Source of the DNA: Jannaschia pohangensis | GTDB lineage: Bacteria; Pseudomonadota; Alphaproteobacteria; Rhodobacterales; Rhodobacteraceae | Assembly: GCF_900113875.1 (NCBI RefSeq) | Contig: NZ_FORA01000003.1 | Span: 186,001-250,000 of the forward strand | Length of the DNA: 64,000 nucleotides | Reading direction: 5' to 3' | Shown here: positions 34,999 to 43,364 of the stretch, piece by piece | Numbering within the stretch: position 1 is the first letter of the stretch | How the letters are laid out: each line of letters opens with the position of its first letter | Position numbers and translations under genes: made by a program | The notes under the pieces: generated by a model | The model's input: only the letters and a program-made list of their open reading frames with translations | Told to the model about the DNA's origin: nothing | Databases searched by the model: none

Positions 34999-37335
34999 AT
35001 GCCCTCGTTCTCGAATACCCTCGAACAGGCGATCCACGCAGCTTTGGCTCAGGCCAACGCGCGTCGTCATGAACTTGCCACCCTCGAACATCTCCTTCTG
35101 GTGCTGATCGACGAACCCGATGCCGCCCGCGTCATGAAGGCCTGCGGCGTCAATCTCGACGAGCTGCGCACGACGGTCGAAGACTTCATCGAAGACGACC
35201 TGAGCACCCTGGTCACCGACGTCGAAGGCTCCGAAGCGGTGCCGACGGCGGCCTTCCAGCGCGTGATTCAGCGCGCGGCCATTCATGTGCAATCCTCGGG
35301 CCGGACCGAAGTGACCGGTGCCAACGTGCTGGTCGCGATCTTTGCCGAACGCGAATCCAACGCGGCCTATTTCCTGCAGGAGCAGGACATGACCCGCTAC
35401 GATGCAGTAAACTTCATCGCCCACGGCGTCGCCAAGGATCCCGAATTCGGTGAAAACCGTCCCGTGCAGGGGGCCGACGACGACAACGATGGTTTCGGCG
35501 AGACCGAGCAATCGGGTCCGAACCCCTCCGAAAACCGCGAAAGCGCCTTGGCCAAATACACCGTCGACCTCAACAAGAAGTCGGCCAAGGGGGACATCGA
35601 CCCCCTGATCGGACGCGAGCAGGAGGTGGAGCGCGCGATCCAGGTGCTTTGCCGTCGCCGCAAGAACAACCCGCTTCTGGTGGGCGACCCCGGCGTGGGC
35701 AAGACCGCCATCGCCGAGGGGCTGGCGCGCAAGATCGTGCAGGGTGAAGTGCCCGCCGTTCTGTCCGGCGCCACGATCTACAGCCTCGACATGGGCGCGC
35801 TTCTGGCGGGCACCCGCTATCGCGGCGATTTCGAGGAGCGGCTGAAGGCCGTCGTCACCGAACTGGAAGAGCATCCCGATGCCGTCCTTTTCATCGACGA
35901 GATCCACACCGTCATCGGTGCGGGGGCCACGTCGGGCGGTGCAATGGATGCGTCCAACCTCCTCAAGCCCGCGCTGGCCGGTGGCAAGCTGCGGACCATG
36001 GGATCGACCACCTACAAGGAATTTCGTCAGCACTTCGAAAAGGACCGCGCCCTGTCGCGCCGGTTCCAGAAGATCGATGTGAACGAGCCTTCGGTCGATG
36101 ACACCGTGAAGATCCTGAAGGGTGTAAAAACCTATTTCGAGGATCACCACTCGATCAAATACACCGCCGAGGCGATCAAGACCGCCGTCGAACTGTCGGC
36201 GCGCTACATCAACGACCGCAAGCTGCCCGACAAGGCGATCGACGTCATCGACGAGGCGGGCGCGGCTCAGGCCCTCCTGCCCGACAGCAAGCGTCGCAAG
36301 ACCATCGGCACCAAGGAGATCGAGGCCGTGGTGGCCAAGATCGCGCGGATCCCGCCCAAGAACGTGTCCAAGAACGATGCGCAGGTCCTCAAGGATCTCG
36401 AAGCCTCGCTCAAGCGGGTGGTCTTTGGTCAGGATGCCGCCATCGAGGCGTTGGCCTCCGCGATCAAGCTGGCCCGCGCGGGCCTGCGCGAGCCGGAAAA
36501 GCCCATCGGCAACTACCTGTTCGCCGGACCCACGGGCGTCGGCAAGACCGAGGTGGCCAAGCAGTTGGCCGACACCCTGGGCGTGGAAATGCTGCGCTTC
36601 GACATGTCGGAATACATGGAGAAGCACGCTGTCAGCCGCCTGATCGGCGCGCCTCCGGGCTATGTCGGCTTTGACCAGGGCGGGATGCTCACCGACGGAA
36701 TCGACCAGCATCCGCATTGCGTGCTGCTCCTCGACGAGATCGAAAAAGCGCATCCCGATGTGTTCAACATCCTGCTTCAGGTCATGGACCACGGCAAACT
36801 GACCGACCACAACGGGCGGGCGGTCGACTTCCGGAACGTCATCCTGATCATGACGTCGAACGCCGGGGCCTCCGATGCCGCGCGCGCGCCCTTGGGCTTT
36901 GGCCGGGATCGCCGCGAGGGTGAGGATACCGCCGCCATCGAGCGGACGTTCACGCCGGAATTCCGCAACCGTCTGGATGCCGTCATCAGCTTCGGCGCAC
37001 TGCCGAAAGAGACGATCCTGCAGGTGGTCGAGAAGTTCGTGCTGCAACTGGAAGCGCAGCTTCTGGACCGTGGCGTGACGATCGAGCTGACCAAGGCAGC
37101 GGCCGAATGGATCGCGGACAAGGGCTATGACGACAAGATGGGTGCGCGCCCCCTGGGCCGCGTCATTCAGGAATACGTCAAGAAGCCCCTGGCCGAAGAG
37201 CTGCTGTTCGGCAAGTTGGCCAAGGGCGGCCTGGTGAAGGTCGGCGTGAAAGCCGGCGCTCTCGATCTGCGGATCGAGGAGCCGGGCGCGCCCAAGATCA
37301 CCAACAAGAAGCCTCCGCTTCTGACGGCTGACTGA
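34999..37335 (+). CDS. clpA: ATP-dependent Clp protease ATP-binding subunit ClpA
   Basis: A 778-residue double AAA+ unfoldase: N-terminal ClpN repeat domain (about 1-145), AAA-1 with GDPGVGKT, AAA-2 with GPTGVGKT, and the Clp C-terminal domain (about 675-760). It delivers substrates, including N-degron proteins via ClpS, to ClpP. An acidic linker (GADDDNDGFGETEQSG) follows the N domain. clpS is not adjacent. It is monocistronic, ending at the terminator at 37350. Confidence 0.97.
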   Translation: MPSFSNTLEQAIHAALAQANARRHELATLEHLLLVLIDEPDAARVMKACGVNLDELRTTVEDFIEDDLSTLVTDVEGSEAVPTAAFQRVIQRAAIHVQSSGRTEVTGANVLVAIFAERESNAAYFLQEQDMTRYDAVNFIAHGVAKDPEFGENRPVQGADDDNDGFGETEQSGPNPSENRESALAKYTVDLNKKSAKGDIDPLIGREQEVERAIQVLCRRRKNNPLLVGDPGVGKTAIAEGLARKIVQGEVPAVLSGATIYSLDMGALLAGTRYRGDFEERLKAVVTELEEHPDAVLFIDEIHTVIGAGATSGGAMDASNLLKPALAGGKLRTMGSTTYKEFRQHFEKDRALSRRFQKIDVNEPSVDDTVKILKGVKTYFEDHHSIKYTAEAIKTAVELSARYINDRKLPDKAIDVIDEAGAAQALLPDSKRRKTIGTKEIEAVVAKIARIPPKNVSKNDAQVLKDLEASLKRVVFGQDAAIEALASAIKLARAGLREPEKPIGNYLFAGPTGVGKTEVAKQLADTLGVEMLRFDMSEYMEKHAVSRLIGAPPGYVGFDQGGMLTDGIDQHPHCVLLLDEIEKAHPDVFNILLQVMDHGKLTDHNGRAVDFRNVILIMTSNAGASDAARAPLGFGRDRREGEDTAAIERTFTPEFRNRLDAVISFGALPKETILQVVEKFVLQLEAQLLDRGVTIELTKAAAEWIADKGYDDKMGARPLGRVIQEYVKKPLAEELLFGKLAKGGLVKVGVKAGALDLRIEEPGAPKITNKKPPLLTAD

Positions 37336-37349
37336 CGCGCATCGATTTC

Positions 37350-37382
37350 AGGCCCCCGCCCGACCCGGCGGGGGCCTTTTTT
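37350..37382 (+). terminator. Intrinsic terminator of clpA
   Basis: AGGCCCCCGCC (37350-37360) pairs perfectly with GGCGGGGGCCT (37367-37377) around a six-base loop and runs into TTTTTT. It begins 14 bases after the clpA stop. Confidence 0.93.
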
Positions 37383-37484
37383 CATGCGCGGCACCCGCCG
37401 ATGGTGCGCCGGTGTTCCGCGCCCCCTTGACCGCCAATCGCAAAGGCGGCGACCCTCGCGAAACCCGCAGACGGAGTGTCGGCC

Positions 37485-38417
37485 ATGAACAGGTTCGCCC
37501 TGACCATCCTCGCCGTGATCGTCGCCGCGACCGGGGCCACGGCCCAGGATCTGTCGCTGCGCCTGCCGCTCGATTGCACCCTGGGCGAGACCTGCTTCAT
37601 CCAGCAATATGTCGACGCCGACCCCGGCCCCGGCGCGCGCGACCACACCGGTGGCCCGCTGAGCTATGACGGCCACAAGGGCACCGATTTCCGGGTGGCA
37701 GACGTCGAAGCGATGACCGCTGGTGTCCCGGTCCTTGCCCCGGCGGACGGCATGGTGCGGGCATTGCGCGACGGGATGGACGACCGCGCCATCACCGACC
37801 TGGCAGAGGTGGAGGGGCGCGAATGCGGCAACGGCATCGTCCTCGACCACGGCAATGGCTGGGAGACGCAGCTGTGTCACCTGGCACGCGGGTCGCTGCG
37901 CGTGACACAGGGGGACCGGGTGCGGCAGGGGCAACCACTGGCCGAGATCGGCCTGTCCGGTGCGACACAATTCCCCCATGTCCATATCGCCGTCCGCCGG
38001 AATGGCGATGTGGTGGACCCCTTCGTGGCCGACCTTTGGGCGGACGAACCGGACTATGAACCCGGCGGCCTCCTGTCGGCGGGCTTTGCCTCCGACATCC
38101 CGGACTTCCAGGCGGTCAAGGCGGGCACGGCGGATGCAGCCACCCTCGCCGTCGATGCGCCCGCGCTGGTCGTCTGGGGCGCGATGTTCGGGGCGCGGGC
38201 GGGCGATGTCATGACCCTGACCATCGACGGCCCCGACGGGCGCGAGGTCTTTGCCAACGACGTGACGCTGGAACGGACCCAGGCAGAGGTCTTCCGCGCG
38301 GCGGGGCGCAGGCTCAATGCGGCACGCTGGCGGGGCGGGCGCTATATCGGCACGGTGATCCTGAGCCGCGACGGCGCGGAACTGGACCGGATTACCACCG
38401 AGGTCACTTTGGAATAG
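37485..38417 (+). CDS. Exported M23-family metallopeptidase
   Basis: A 310-residue periplasmic LytM-type protein. The signal peptide is MNRFALTILAVIVAATGATA. The zinc site is complete: HKGTD (about 65-69) and HVH (about 162-164). A further C-terminal domain (about 185-310) of beta-strand character is unassigned. It probably cuts or senses peptidoglycan cross-links. ATG 37485 is chosen because GGAG (37473-37476) is correctly spaced; a GTG at 37476 would add three residues. Confidence 0.88.
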   Translation: MNRFALTILAVIVAATGATAQDLSLRLPLDCTLGETCFIQQYVDADPGPGARDHTGGPLSYDGHKGTDFRVADVEAMTAGVPVLAPADGMVRALRDGMDDRAITDLAEVEGRECGNGIVLDHGNGWETQLCHLARGSLRVTQGDRVRQGQPLAEIGLSGATQFPHVHIAVRRNGDVVDPFVADLWADEPDYEPGGLLSAGFASDIPDFQAVKAGTADAATLAVDAPALVVWGAMFGARAGDVMTLTIDGPDGREVFANDVTLERTQAEVFRAAGRRLNAARWRGGRYIGTVILSRDGAELDRITTEVTLE

Positions 38418-38423
38418 ACCGGA

Positions 38424-38801
38424 TCAGTCCCGCGGTTTGGGCATCTCGACGGCCCCGTCGGCGGCGGTCCAGGCCTCGAACCCGCCGTCCAGATGGGCAA
38501 CCTCGAACCCCATGTCGGTCAGCGTCGCCGCCGCCAGCGCCGACCGCCAGCCCATGGCGCAATGCAGAACGTAGGGGCCGGGCCCGGCGAACACCTCCCG
38601 GTGATAGGGGCTGTCCGGGTCCCACCAGAATTCCAGCATCCCACGCGGCGCGTGGACCGACCCGGGGATGAACCCCTTGGCCCGTTCGCGCACGTCGCGG
38701 ATGTCCACGACCACGGCGTCGGGCGTGGCCATCAGGCGGGCCACGTCCCATTCCTCGATCCGGGCGCGCGCCTCGGTCACCATGTCTGCGACTTTCTTCA
38801 T
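38424..38801 (-). CDS. Rhodanese-domain protein
   Basis: A 125-residue single-domain rhodanese. The active-site Cys81 lies in LHCAMGWRSA, a six-residue loop compatible with thiosulfate or persulfide transfer. The start at 38801 (MKKVADMVTEARARIEEWD) is the family N-terminus; the open frame extends further but without similarity. It is divergent from the SDR gene at 38871 by 69 bases. Confidence 0.9.
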   Translation of the reverse strand: MKKVADMVTEARARIEEWDVARLMATPDAVVVDIRDVRERAKGFIPGSVHAPRGMLEFWWDPDSPYHREVFAGPGPYVLHCAMGWRSALAAATLTDMGFEVAHLDGGFEAWTAADGAVEMPKPRD

Positions 38802-38870
38802 GCCGCCACGTTGACGTGCCCGGCCCCGGGGTTCAATCCTCGCGGCAGGAAATAATCGACGGAGGCCATC

Positions 38871-39608
38871 ATGGACCGCATCGCACTCATCACTGGCGGC
38901 GCACAGGGGATCGGGCTGGCCTGCGCAGAGGCCCTCGCCGAAGATGGCTGCCGGATCGTGCTGGCCGACATCAAGGACAGCGTGCACGACGCCGCCGCCA
39001 CCCTGGGCGGCACGGGCTACGTCTGTGATATGGGCGACCCGGCGCAGATCGCAGAGCTCTTCGACAAGATCGAGGCCGAGGTCGGGCCGGTCCAGACCTT
39101 GGTGAACAACGCCGGTGTCGCCATCGCGGCGGACTTTCTCCAGATGTCGCTAGCCGATTTCCAGAAGGTCATCGACATCAACCTGACAGGCGTTTTCCTG
39201 GCGACACAGCGCGCCGCCCGCACCATGGTCGACCAGAAGATCGCCGGGGCCATCGTCAACATGTCGTCGATCAACGCCCAGGTCGCGATCCCGGCCATCG
39301 CGGGCTATTGCGCGTCCAAGGGCGGGGTGATGCAGTTGACCAAGGTCGCGTCGCTGGCGCTTGCGCCCCATGGCATCCGGGTGAACGCGGTAGGCCCCGG
39401 CTCCATCGACACGGAGATGATGGCCGCCGTCAACGCCGACCCCGCCGCCATGGCCCGCGCAATGTCGCGCACACCCCTGAAACGCCCGGGGACGGCGCGC
39501 GAAATCGGCGATGTCGTGGCCTTCCTTGCCAGCGCGAAAGCCAGCTATATCACGGGCGAAACCATCTATGTCGACGGCGGACGCCTCGGCCTCAACTACA
39601 CGGTGTAG
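38871..39608 (+). CDS. SDR-family NAD(P)-dependent oxidoreductase
   Basis: A 245-residue classical short-chain dehydrogenase: TGGAQGIG, NNAG, Ser of MSSIN, and the intact YCASK active site, plus GETIYVDGG near the C-terminus. The substrate is unknown. It is followed after three bases by a RidA-family gene, so the two are co-transcribed, perhaps in amine or keto-acid turnover. Confidence 0.9.
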   Translation: MDRIALITGGAQGIGLACAEALAEDGCRIVLADIKDSVHDAAATLGGTGYVCDMGDPAQIAELFDKIEAEVGPVQTLVNNAGVAIAADFLQMSLADFQKVIDINLTGVFLATQRAARTMVDQKIAGAIVNMSSINAQVAIPAIAGYCASKGGVMQLTKVASLALAPHGIRVNAVGPGSIDTEMMAAVNADPAAMARAMSRTPLKRPGTAREIGDVVAFLASAKASYITGETIYVDGGRLGLNYTV

Positions 39609-39611
39609 GAC

Positions 39612-39956
39612 ATGATCGAACGACATCACACGAACGACCGGATGAGCCAGATCGTCATCCACGGCGACACGGTCTATCTGGCGGGGCAAGTGGGCGAAGG
39701 CGACACGGTCGCGGCCCAGACCCAATCCTGTCTCGATCAGGTGGCATCCCTTCTGGCAGAGGCCGGATCGTCGAAGGACCACATACTGCAGGCGACCATC
39801 TGGCTGGCCGACATGGCCGACTTCGCCGAGATGAACGCCGTCTGGGATGCCTGGGTGCCCAAGGGCCAGGCCCCCGCCCGCGCCACCGGCGAGGCCAAGC
39901 TGGCCGCTCCGAAGTTCCGCGTGGAAATCATCGTGATCGCCGCCAAGGGGACCTGA
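39612..39956 (+). CDS. RidA/YjgF-family protein
   Basis: A 114-residue Rid protein. The family core AGQVGEGDTVAAQTQSCLDQV, the PARATGEAKL segment with the Arg that holds the imine carboxylate, and the terminal VEIIVIA strand are all present. It probably hydrolyses reactive enamine/imine intermediates. It is coupled to the SDR gene upstream. Confidence 0.88.
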   Translation: MIERHHTNDRMSQIVIHGDTVYLAGQVGEGDTVAAQTQSCLDQVASLLAEAGSSKDHILQATIWLADMADFAEMNAVWDAWVPKGQAPARATGEAKLAAPKFRVEIIVIAAKGT

Positions 39957-39993
39957 ACGTCAGGGCAGGCTGCGAGCCCTGCGAACGATCGGC

Positions 39994-40920
39994 TCAGCGC
40001 CCGTGCGGATGGGCCCTGGCATAGGTTTCCATCAGATGCACCGTGTCGACCGCCGTGTAAGCCTGCGTCGTCGACAGCGAGGCGTGGCCGAGCAACTCCT
40101 GAATGGAGCGCAGATCGCCCCCGGCCTCAAGGAGATGTGTCGCAAAGGAATGGCGCAGGGCATGGGGCGTGGCCGACGACGGCAGGCCCAGTTGCATCCG
40201 GGCGCGCGCCATGACCCCCGCGACGATCCGGGGGTTCAGCGCACCGCCCCTTGCGCCCCGAAACAGCGGCTCCGACCGCCCCAGGTCGAACGGACAGGCC
40301 GCGACATATCGGTCGACGGCGGCCCGCGCGGCGGGGAGCACCGGCACCAGACGTTCCTTGCCGCCCTTGCCGCGAATGCGCAGAACGTCGGCCAGCGGCG
40401 CATCCGCCCCGGTCAGGCCCAGTCCCTCGGATATCCGCAATCCGCAGCCATAAAGCACCGTGACGACGGCCACATCGCGCAGGGCGATCCAGGGCGTTTC
40501 GTGTTGCAGGCCGACGGTCGCGATCAGATCCTTGGCCGCCGACTGGGCCAATGGACGCGGCAGGGGTTTGCGGAACTTGGGCGCGCGCGTCGACAGGATC
40601 GCCGTCGGGTCGAAGCCTTCGCGCTCGCACAACCAGCGCACGAAGGACTTCACCGCCGACAGCCGCCGGGCGACCGACCGGGGCCCTGCCCCGCGCAGCC
40701 GCTCACCCGCCATCCAGGCGCGCATGTCGGAACTTGTCAGCGTCGCGATCTGCGCAAGGCCCATGGGGCCGCCCCGGTGCGACGCCTGAAACGCCAGAAA
40801 CGCCGAAAGGTCGCCCGCATAGGCCGTCAGCGTGTTCTCCGCCGCCCCGTCGAGCGCGCGCAGATGCGCCACCCACGCCTCCAGCGCGTCGCGTGCGCCG
40901 GGGCTGATCTGTGTTGTCAT
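39994..40920 (-). CDS. xerC: Tyrosine recombinase XerC
   Basis: A 308-residue site-specific recombinase. The N-terminal SAM-like core-binding domain covers about 10-95. The catalytic Arg is in GCGLRISE, and the HALRHSFATHLL, LLGHASLSTTQAYT motifs hold the second Arg, His and nucleophile Tyr. Start 40920 overlaps the DUF484 gene (ATGA). The DUF484-xerC pair is the normal chromosomal arrangement for dimer resolution, not a mobile integrase. Confidence 0.93.
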   Translation of the reverse strand: MTTQISPGARDALEAWVAHLRALDGAAENTLTAYAGDLSAFLAFQASHRGGPMGLAQIATLTSSDMRAWMAGERLRGAGPRSVARRLSAVKSFVRWLCEREGFDPTAILSTRAPKFRKPLPRPLAQSAAKDLIATVGLQHETPWIALRDVAVVTVLYGCGLRISEGLGLTGADAPLADVLRIRGKGGKERLVPVLPAARAAVDRYVAACPFDLGRSEPLFRGARGGALNPRIVAGVMARARMQLGLPSSATPHALRHSFATHLLEAGGDLRSIQELLGHASLSTTQAYTAVDTVHLMETYARAHPHGR

Positions 40921-41621
40921 CCCGCCTGGGCCAGATGGCGACGCAGCACCATCTCGAACACCTGCGCGAAGAATTCCAGAAGCTCGGTCCCCTGATTGGC
41001 GCGGAACTGATGCGGGTCTTCGGCCCCGAAGACCAGCATGCCCGACAGGGTCCCGTCGCCTAGGTCGAGCTGCAACAGCGCCTCGGACCGGATCCAGGTC
41101 GCCGCCTCGCCAAAGATCGTCTCGGACGCGGGGGCGCATTGGCGCAGTGTGACCGTCCGGATCGGAACTTCGCGGCCCTGGGTGACATAGCTGCGGGCGA
41201 ACCCCGGCTCGACCGGCACGATCGCCACATGCGGGGCATCGGTCGGATCGGCGCTTTCCAGCACCAGCCGGACACGATCGACCCGGACGATATCGCTCAG
41301 GTCGCCGACCAGAAGGTCCAGCAGGGCGGGCAGAGTGTCCGCCTCCAGAAGGCGCAGAACACAGCGATGGATCTGGTTCGTCCCGGCAAGGTTCTCATAG
41401 GCGGCGGCGATGACATTGCGGTGCGTGTCTTCCAGCCGGTCCAGCCGGGCCTCCAGCCGCTCCATGGCGATGCCGCGCAGGTCGACGATGTTCTTGCCCA
41501 TCTGCCGCTCGTTCGCGGCGATCAGCGCGCGCATCAGGTCGCGGTCTTCCAGGATCATGTCGGGATCGTTCAGGACGCGGTCACGCCAATCCTGCGCCGC
41601 GCGTGCGGTATTTTCTGCCAT
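40917..41621 (-). CDS. DUF484 family protein
   Basis: A 234-residue GAF-like DUF484 protein, with an N-terminal helical part (WRDRVLNDPDMILEDRDLMRALIAAN) and a C-terminal GAF-type domain ending in the RHLAQAG tail. It usually sits beside xerC in Proteobacteria; its function is unknown. The ATG at 41621 is the family start. Confidence 0.88.
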   Translation of the reverse strand: MAENTARAAQDWRDRVLNDPDMILEDRDLMRALIAANERQMGKNIVDLRGIAMERLEARLDRLEDTHRNVIAAAYENLAGTNQIHRCVLRLLEADTLPALLDLLVGDLSDIVRVDRVRLVLESADPTDAPHVAIVPVEPGFARSYVTQGREVPIRTVTLRQCAPASETIFGEAATWIRSEALLQLDLGDGTLSGMLVFGAEDPHQFRANQGTELLEFFAQVFEMVLRRHLAQAG

Positions 41622-41683
41622 CTGCCTCTGCTCCGGTCTGTGCCGATTTTTTTCAGGGGGTAGCATGGCAAACGACGGTGCGG

Positions 41684-41983
41684 TCAAAAAACGGCGCCGT
41701 CTTTCGAATTTCTCGGAAACTGTGGCGACGGGTCCGCGCCCTGAAGGGCAAGGCGTTCGGACGTGGCGAACAGATGTTCGATCAGGTTCAGGGTCCAATC
41801 CGCGCCAATGGACGGTTCGGGGACCGGGACATCGAAGATCCGCCCAACCCCGACGATCTCCAGCTCCATCCAGGAACTTGTATCGAACACGATGCGACGG
41901 GTCCCGCGTCTCAGGACCCAGGCCGAGCCGTCATCGACATAGCCGACCGCCCGAAGACGGTCGGCAAATGCGTCAGCGTTCAA
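41684..41983 (-). CDS. Hypothetical protein
   Basis: A 99-residue soluble protein, [22 protein letters not shown] at its start and rich in beta-strand segments ([27 protein letters not shown]). I do not recognise a family. It overlaps the transaldolase stop by four bases on the same strand, so it is expressed after it. No signal peptide or membrane span is seen. Confidence 0.65.
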   Translation of the reverse strand: MNADAFADRLRAVGYVDDGSAWVLRRGTRRIVFDTSSWMELEIVGVGRIFDVPVPEPSIGADWTLNLIEHLFATSERLALQGADPSPQFPRNSKDGAVF

Positions 41984-42633
41984 ACGATCTTGATGCCGGC
42001 GCTTTCGGCATCCTTGACGAATTGCGCAAGACCGCTGGCCGTGAGGGGATGGTTGATCATCGCCTTGATGACGGCCGGAGGCGCGGTGGCCACGTCGGCC
42101 CCGATCAGGGCGGCGTCCTTCATGTGGTTGGCCGACCGGATCGACGCGGCGAGGATCTCGGTCTCGAACCCGTAGTTGTCATAGATCGTGCGGATGTCCT
42201 GGATCAGGTCCATGCCGTCGATGTTGATGTCGTCCAGACGCCCGATGAAGGGGCTGATGAAGGTCGCGCCCGCCTTGGCGGCCAGCAGGGCCTGATTGGC
42301 GCTGAAACAGAGGGTGACGTTCACCTTGGTGCCCTCGCCCGTCAGGATCTTGCAGACCTTCAGGCCTTCCCATGTCAGCGGGACCTTGACGCAAACGTTC
42401 GGCGCCAGCGTCGCGAGGTGCTTGCCCTCTTTCAGCATCTGGTCGAAGTCGGTCGCCACCACTTCGGCGCTGACCGGGCCTTCGACCATATCGCAGATCT
42501 CGCGGGTGACTTCCTGGATATCGCGCCCGGATTTCAGGATCAGCGAGGGGTTCGTGGTGACCCCGTCGACCATGCCCAGATCGTTGAGCTCCCGGATGGC
42601 GTCGATTTCGGCGGTGTCTACGAAGAATTTCAT
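41980..42633 (-). CDS. Transaldolase / fructose-6-phosphate aldolase family (TalC type)
   Basis: A 217-residue short transaldolase. [13 protein letters not shown], the GVTTNPSLI motif and the Schiff-base Lys in VCVKVPLT are typical of the TalC/Fsa subfamily, used as transaldolase in the pentose phosphate pathway by many bacteria. It starts at 42633; longer frames have no similarity. Sulfoglycolytic transaldolases are related, but this gene is far from Region 1 and in a housekeeping setting. Confidence 0.93.
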   Translation of the reverse strand: MKFFVDTAEIDAIRELNDLGMVDGVTTNPSLILKSGRDIQEVTREICDMVEGPVSAEVVATDFDQMLKEGKHLATLAPNVCVKVPLTWEGLKVCKILTGEGTKVNVTLCFSANQALLAAKAGATFISPFIGRLDDINIDGMDLIQDIRTIYDNYGFETEILAASIRSANHMKDAALIGADVATAPPAVIKAMINHPLTASGLAQFVKDAESAGIKIV

Positions 42634-42699
42634 GGTGACCTCGGGCGTGGGTGTGATTTGGTCGCTGTGTAACGCCAACATCATCGCAGGACCATCCCC

Positions 42700-43329
42700 A
42701 TGGATTTCACGCTCTGGCTGACCTTCGTTGCCGCCTCGACCGCCCTTCTGATGATTCCGGGGCCCACGATCCTTCTGGTGATGAGCTATGCGCTGTCCCA
42801 GGGGCGGCGCGTCGCGGTGGCGTCGGCGGGCGGGGTGGCCCTGGGCGACGCGGTGGCGATGACGGCGTCGCTGGCGGGTCTGGGGGCGCTGGTGCTGGCC
42901 TCGGCCACGCTGTTCACGATCCTCAAATGGGTCGGCGCGGCCTATCTGATCTGGATGGGGATCAAGCTCTGGCGGTCGGCCGGATCGGCCCGGCTTGGCG
43001 ACATCGGCACGGCCGACGACGTGACGGCCCGCGCGGTCTTTGGCCATGCCGCCGTGGTCACCGCTCTCAATCCCAAGAGCATCGTCTTCTTCATCGCCTT
43101 CGTGCCGCAGTTCATCCGCCCCGAGGCGGCCCTGCTGCCGCAATTCGCCATCCTGATCGCGACCTTCGTCACCCTCGCGACGCTGAACGCGCTGGCCTAT
43201 GCGCTTCTGGCCGACCGGTTGCGGGTCGGGTTGAAGCGGCCCGCCGTGCTGCGCCGAATGACCCAAGGGGGCGGGGCCGCGCTGATCGCCATGGGGGCCG
43301 TGACCGCCTTGACCCGACGGACGGCCTGA
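42700..43329 (+). CDS. LysE-family translocator
   Basis: A 209-residue exporter with about six membrane spans. The N-terminal [19 protein letters not shown] carries the family PGP motif, and [17 protein letters not shown] is a second signature. It is likely an amino-acid or homoserine-lactone exporter; the substrate is unknown. It is followed by priA after 35 bases and is divergent from the transaldolase. Confidence 0.9.
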   Translation: MDFTLWLTFVAASTALLMIPGPTILLVMSYALSQGRRVAVASAGGVALGDAVAMTASLAGLGALVLASATLFTILKWVGAAYLIWMGIKLWRSAGSARLGDIGTADDVTARAVFGHAAVVTALNPKSIVFFIAFVPQFIRPEAALLPQFAILIATFVTLATLNALAYALLADRLRVGLKRPAVLRRMTQGGGAALIAMGAVTALTRRTA

Positions 43330-43364
43330 CGCGCCCACTGGCATCCAATCGGTTCAGGGGCGAT

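Noticed and set aside
39994-40920. Mobile-element integrase
   Set aside because: The tyrosine recombinase is coupled to DUF484, the standard XerC context. No attachment-site repeat or phage gene is present.
41980-42633. Sulfo-transaldolase (SqvA/SftT-like) belonging to the sulfosugar pathway
   Set aside because: It is a short TalC-type enzyme about 36 kb away beside priA and DUF484; a pentose phosphate role is simpler.
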